Source of the DNA: Chryseobacterium arachidis
GTDB taxonomy: Bacteria; Bacteroidota; Bacteroidia; Flavobacteriales; Weeksellaceae
Reading direction: 5' to 3'
Assembly: GCF_900129245.1 (NCBI RefSeq)
Contig: NZ_FQUT01000005.1
Span: 238,135 to 302,134, forward strand
DNA: 64,000 bases
A model generated the notes under the pieces. That model did no database searches. It was not told the origin of the DNA and worked only from the letters and a program-made list of their open reading frames with translations. The stretch's first letter is position 1. Every line of letters begins with the position of its first letter. Made by a program: the position numbers and the translations under genes. Below are positions 61,513 to 64,000 of the stretch, piece by piece.

Positions 61513-61548
61513 ATCATTTATGATAACCATATAATTATCATTTATGAC
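61513..61548. promoter_or_regulatory. Paired operator-like sites between XRE regulator and island operon
   Basis: ATCATTTATGAT at 61513-61524 is a perfect palindrome. A second copy, ATCATTTATGAC, with one base different, starts 24 bp later at 61537. Two such copies about two helical turns apart in a divergent promoter region are what an XRE dimer pair would bind. Known XRE binding supports the idea in general; binding here is inference. Confidence 0.5.
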
Positions 61549-61604
61549 CACTTTTGGCTATTAATATTAATAAACAAATAGAGTTAGAGTTTATCATATT
61601 CCCT

Positions 61605-61618
61605 TACGGTTTTCCGTA
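61605..61618. promoter_or_regulatory. Short palindrome upstream of the XRE gene
   Basis: TACGG-TTTT-CCGTA, a perfect 5-bp inverted repeat with a four-base centre, 39 bases before the likely GTG start. It could be an operator or a leader hairpin. Confidence 0.4.
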
Positions 61619-61656
61619 GTTAAAGTGCATTCTAATTATTGTTTAATTCAGCCAAA

Positions 61657-61887
61657 GTGGATAAAAAAGAGTATCAAGTTGCAATAGGCAAGCGTATAAA
61701 ACAGCTTAGAGAAAAAAAGAATATTTCTCAAGTTGAATTGGCTGCTTTATGCAATTTTGAAAAGTCTAATATGTCCAGGTTAGAAGCGGGGAATACCAAC
61801 CCTACCGCATATACATTACACATTATTGCTCAAAAGTTAGAAATTGAGACCTTTGAGATTCTAAAGTTCAAAACTTTACCTGAGTAA
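61657..61887 (+). CDS. XRE-family helix-turn-helix regulator
   Basis: 77 residues from a GTG at 61657 (read MDKKEYQVAIGKRIKQLREKKN...), the start seen in close relatives. A TTG six codons earlier is open but less likely. The single HTH is classic: GKRIKQLREKKNISQVELAALCNFEKSNMSRLEAGNTNPTAYTLHIIAQKLEI. It probably controls the divergent island operon and itself through the sites at 61513-61548. Confidence 0.85.
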   Translation: MDKKEYQVAIGKRIKQLREKKNISQVELAALCNFEKSNMSRLEAGNTNPTAYTLHIIAQKLEIETFEILKFKTLPE

Positions 61888-61916
61888 GTTTTAGCTATTT
61901 ATAACTATCTCTACAT

Positions 61917-62202
61917 AACACCTGGAAAAGGATGAGTTTGTATTTTGTTGATATAAAAGCAATAAAGCATATATATATTTCCAGGTAAAATTCAAATAAG
62001 GAGCGAATAATTGTGAATATCTTCGATTTTCACCTGGATTACAAATATTTATTTCCAGGTGAAGTATTAAATTCTCCTGCACATTTTTTCCTAACACTAT
62101 ATTATATTAAAGGAAATTTTGTACAGATATATAAAATAAATCTATATCTGAAAAGCATTAGATTTTCCTTTATATTATATATAAGAAAGGAAATCTGATG
62201 CT
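61917..62202. repeat. Block of nested inverted repeats (stem-loop cluster)
   Basis: Four related half-sites share the core CCAGGT: ACCTGGAAA (61919-61927), TTTCCAGGT (61978-61986), TTCACCTGGA (62029-62038) and TCCAGGTGAA (62054-62063). Sites 1 and 2 are perfect inverted repeats, and so are sites 3 and 4. Further right, CAGATATA/TATATCTG (62124-62150) and a stem of about 20 bp running from AGCATTAGATTT to AAATCTGATGCT (62154-62202) form two more hairpins. An ORF of about 60 codons passing through here is rejected. This might be an origin of transfer, a replication or integration site, or a structured RNA. Confidence 0.6.
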
Positions 62203-62210
62203 AAAAAAAT

Positions 62211-62268
62211 AAAAATGTCCAGATTTTACCTGAACCTATATATGATTCTACAGTAAATTTTGGACATT
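62211..62268 (-). terminator. Terminator after the 62278 gene
   Basis: On the minus strand TGTCCAAAATTTAC pairs with GTAAAATCTGGACA across a 23-base loop and is followed by a TTTTTATTTTTTT run. Confidence 0.7.
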
Positions 62269-62277
62269 TTAGGAAAT

Positions 62278-62625
62278 TTAATCAGCCATTGATAAGTTAC
62301 CTGGAGCTGAATATACTTTAGAAATTATAAGTTCTTCTGCTCTGTAAACATACCTGTGGGATAATGTAATAATTTCTGCTGTGTCTTGAATAGTGTATTC
62401 ATAAGGCTCACATTCTTCTTTTACAATTGAACCAGGAAATTCTGAGCCAATCAGGGATTTACAGGTTTCTTCATCGAATGTAGACGTAATAGTAGCTTTC
62501 TTAGAAGTGGCGTAATACATTCCTGTAGTTTTGCTTAATACCATTTCAATACCTCCTGAAACTTCAAGTACAAAGAATTCTTTGGTCTCTGCTACTCTTT
62601 TTTTGTAATTAATAATTCTTACCAT
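62278..62625 (-). CDS. ICE-associated hypothetical protein
   Basis: 115 residues. The form MVRIINYKKR-x-E-...-FFVLEVSGGIEMVLSKTTGMYYATSKKATITSTFDEETCKSLIG...PGSI is, from memory, a short conserved protein found again and again in Bacteroidetes integrative elements. Its function is not established. The middle is beta-rich; there is no signal or membrane segment. Its presence supports reading this region as an integrated element. It is monocistronic with a terminator directly after it. Confidence 0.75.
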   Translation of the reverse strand: MVRIINYKKRVAETKEFFVLEVSGGIEMVLSKTTGMYYATSKKATITSTFDEETCKSLIGSEFPGSIVKEECEPYEYTIQDTAEIITLSHRYVYRAEELIISKVYSAPGNLSMAD

Positions 62626-62869
62626 TGTTTTTGATTTTTAAGTTAAAAATAAAACCACAAGAATTGAAATTTACATCACAAACAAATCCAGCTATCAACT
62701 TGAATTTATTATTGTTCCTGTAAAATTTTGTTTTCTTATAAAAGTGGCGGGGAATCTTCCTTTCCCCAAGAGTGGTGGGGGGTTATTATGAGGGGCATCG
62801 AGTGTGAATAATTTTTATTGAAAATTTTTTTTAGGAGAAAAATTCTGTAATTTTGATAATACTGCTTTT
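62626..62869. other. Intergenic stretch with an unusual G-rich patch
   Basis: Most of it is AT-rich leader, but 62745-62802 is G-rich for this DNA: GTGGCGGGGAA, TTCCCC, then GTGGTGGGGGG and GAGGGGC. GGGGAA can pair with TTCCCC over six bases. The base composition is unlike that on either side and may mark an element-borne site (for example a nick or coupling region). No more can be supported. The 62870 gene has a TAATTTTG -7-like element at 62848-62855. Confidence 0.45.
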
Positions 62870-63817
62870 ATGAAGAACACAACTAAAAAAGGAGATTTAT
62901 TTGAAGATAAGTGTTTCAAAATCATTGAAACAGCTCTTAAAAATGGAGAATTAGGAATTATTCCATCTCTCAGCAAAATTTATAAAAAAAAGAAATATTA
63001 CTCTCCTGACAGGGAAGGTGACATTATTTTTGACATAGCAATTGAAGTAGTACTTAAAGGAGGAAAAAAACCAACTTTGGTTTATATCATTGAATGTAAA
63101 GACCTTAATAAAAATGTTCCTGTTGATGATGTGGAGGAATTTCAAACAAAGATTAATAGTTTAAAAGGATTTCAGGTTAAAGGTGTTATAATCGCTAATG
63201 GCTCTTTACAAAAAAGCGGATATAATATTGCCAAGAATAAAGGATTTATGCTTATTGAGGTAAATGAAAATGGCTATGATATAGTTCTTGACAAGAAAAA
63301 GAAAATAGATTCAGAATTAGATGATTTAGTTCTAACTAATATAAGAAAATGTATTTATGAGTCATTCTTAATAAAGTCAATTTATGGATTAAAAAAACTA
63401 TCCAAACAGGGAATAAGTAGAATTGCTCAAAATATAATCAGAGATTTCGATACTCAATCAAAAACAGAAAGATATAGTTTAGAAAACTTCAAAAAATATC
63501 TGGAAAGTCACCATAACCTTATATTTGAATTGTTACCTAATTCTGAAACTCAATTAGGTCAGTTTATTCCGAATGAAAATAAGATATTAATCAATGAGTC
63601 AATTGTAGGTACATACCAATATGGATTTGTGTTTTATCATGAAGTAGCACATTATTTCTTACATAGAAAATTGTTAATAAACAAAAATCTATACGATCTC
63701 TTTACAGATTCAGAATTTAGTTACATTGAAAATAAATATATTTTAGACAACCCAAAAAATTGGATTGAATGGCAGGGGATCAAGTACAAAACTTGTGGAC
63801 TAAGCAAAAAGTTTTGA
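62870..63817 (+). CDS. Fused Mrr-like nuclease / ImmA-IrrE metallopeptidase, 3' end cut by an IS
   Basis: 315 residues as it stands. N-terminal half (about 5-130): a PD-(D/E)XK domain with GDLFEDKCFKII, Asp51/Asp55 (EGDIIFDIA), Glu75-Cys-Lys77 (YIIECKDL) and Gln92, as in Mrr-type restriction enzymes. C-terminal half (about 205-302): an M78 peptidase with HEVAH at 257-261 and the third zinc ligand Glu300 in WIEWQ. In ImmA/IrrE proteins this point continues as ANxFA...LLMP. Here the frame instead reads GIKYKTCGLSKKF and stops; this tail is encoded by the neighbouring IS end. So the gene is a recent interruption. It is probably a defence or element-control protein; both catalytic sets are intact but the fold is cut. 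Confidence 0.7.
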   Translation: MKNTTKKGDLFEDKCFKIIETALKNGELGIIPSLSKIYKKKKYYSPDREGDIIFDIAIEVVLKGGKKPTLVYIIECKDLNKNVPVDDVEEFQTKINSLKGFQVKGVIIANGSLQKSGYNIAKNKGFMLIEVNENGYDIVLDKKKKIDSELDDLVLTNIRKCIYESFLIKSIYGLKKLSKQGISRIAQNIIRDFDTQSKTERYSLENFKKYLESHHNLIFELLPNSETQLGQFIPNENKILINESIVGTYQYGFVFYHEVAHYFLHRKLLINKNLYDLFTDSEFSYIENKYILDNPKNWIEWQGIKYKTCGLSKKF

Positions 63818-64000
63818 TAATCTGAACAGGAAAAACGATTTATCTCTTACTCCTCGTAGCTGTAATCTGAAGTTTTTTATTTTTGCATTAAAGGATTCTG
63901 CTGAGGCGTTAGTGCTTCTCTTCTCAAAATAATTAAGAATATCGCTGTAGTGGCGGGTAATCGTTCTTTTTAAGGTAGTGAAAGATTTAAAGCCTGATTC
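63776..64000 (-). mobile_element. ISL3-like insertion sequence, one end, runs past window
   Basis: The boundary is placed at about 63774-63778, where the ImmA homology stops and GGGGATCAAG begins. Near the end lies CAAGT-ACAAA-ACTTG (63781-63795), a short palindrome. The rest is the 3' part of a transposase gene on the minus strand. The other end, its inverted repeat and the target duplication are outside the window. Confidence 0.65.
63800..64000 (-). CDS. Transposase C-terminus (ISL3/ISAon1-like), partial
   Basis: 66 residues before the TAG at 63800-63802. The sequence holds ITRHYSDILNYFEKRSTNASAES-FNAKIKNF-RLQLRGVRD and ends SFFLFRLSKLFA, written here in parts. The pattern (N-A-S-A-E-S-F-N-x-K-I-K then R-G-V-R) fits the C-terminal catalytic Glu region of ISL3-superfamily DDE transposases, and from memory is close to the Bacteroidetes ISAon1 group. 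The 5' part lies outside the window. Confidence 0.75.
   Translation of the reverse strand, partial: ESGFKSFTTLKRTITRHYSDILNYFEKRSTNASAESFNAKIKNFRLQLRGVRDKSFFLFRLSKLFA

Noticed and set aside
62013..62198. A 61-codon plus-strand frame
   Set aside because: Passes through the stem-loop cluster; its residues follow the repeat structure and it has no promoter or family likeness.
1..64000. CRISPR array
   Set aside because: No regularly spaced direct repeats were seen; the repeated words found are palindromic scraps or the tRNA duplication.

Overview
The window reads as a chromosomal segment of a Chryseobacterium-like member of the Flavobacteriia (Weeksellaceae). Three lines of evidence support this. 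There is a complete gldKLMN type IX secretion/gliding cluster, plus PorZ and proteins with type A and type B T9SS sorting domains. The promoters are of the Bacteroidetes type (TTG, about 18 nt, TAnnTTTG), with few Shine-Dalgarno sites. The DNA is AT-rich and carries many short dispersed intergenic repeats. Everything was read by eye; no database search was run.

Layout. 1-10.3 kb: end of a short-chain dehydrogenase, a GH63-type glucosidase, a tightly overlapping minus-strand operon (split 5'-nucleotidase pair, porZ, recO), dapA and a GNAT acetyltransferase. 10.3-12.2 kb: a possible 19-residue membrane peptide gene, an AraC-type regulator with a receiver-like partner that has lost its phospho-acceptor Asp, and a strong candidate structured non-coding RNA (about 530 nt) with its own promoter and terminator. 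12.2-25.3 kb: recG, a thioredoxin-like protein, three tandem POT peptide transporters, a DPP-IV-type peptidase, small proteins, and a short alpha-glucan phosphorylase-like protein whose PLP lysine position is Thr. 25.5-34.2 kb: a PD-(D/E)XK-like protein, a type B T9SS adhesin, a DinB-like protein, mtaB, an FMN glutamate-synthase-like protein, an FKBP-like lipoprotein, an S4 protein and aroK. 34.3-34.9 kb: four tRNA genes (Lys, Leu, Lys, Lys), with the last Lys unit duplicated in tandem. 35.2-46.8 kb: panC, a stand-alone GT5 N-terminal domain, DUF4270, glmS, gldKLMN, an FAD oxidoreductase and a SemiSWEET transporter. 46.8-58.9 kb: two small lipoproteins, a three-gene RND efflux operon, a TPR/AraC sensor-regulator and hypotheticals.

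From about 59.1 kb to the right edge the content is accessory. A tRNA-Ser(GGA) gene lacks its 5' acceptor strand and marks a likely island junction. To its right are a mobile-element-type RadC protein, an operon of unrecognised genes, an XRE regulator with paired operator-like sites, a 350-bp block of nested inverted repeats, an ICE-type hypothetical protein, and a fused Mrr-like nuclease/ImmA-IrrE metallopeptidase cut off by an ISL3-like insertion sequence that runs out of the window.

How genes fit together: porZ, gldK, gldL, gldM, gldN and the 26.4-kb adhesin all belong to T9SS export. The POT transporters, the DPP-IV peptidase and the thioredoxin-like protein fit a peptide-using lifestyle. 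The most novel-looking items are the 11.7-12.2 kb RNA candidate, the 10.4-kb microgene and the right-hand island with its broken nuclease-peptidase gene.
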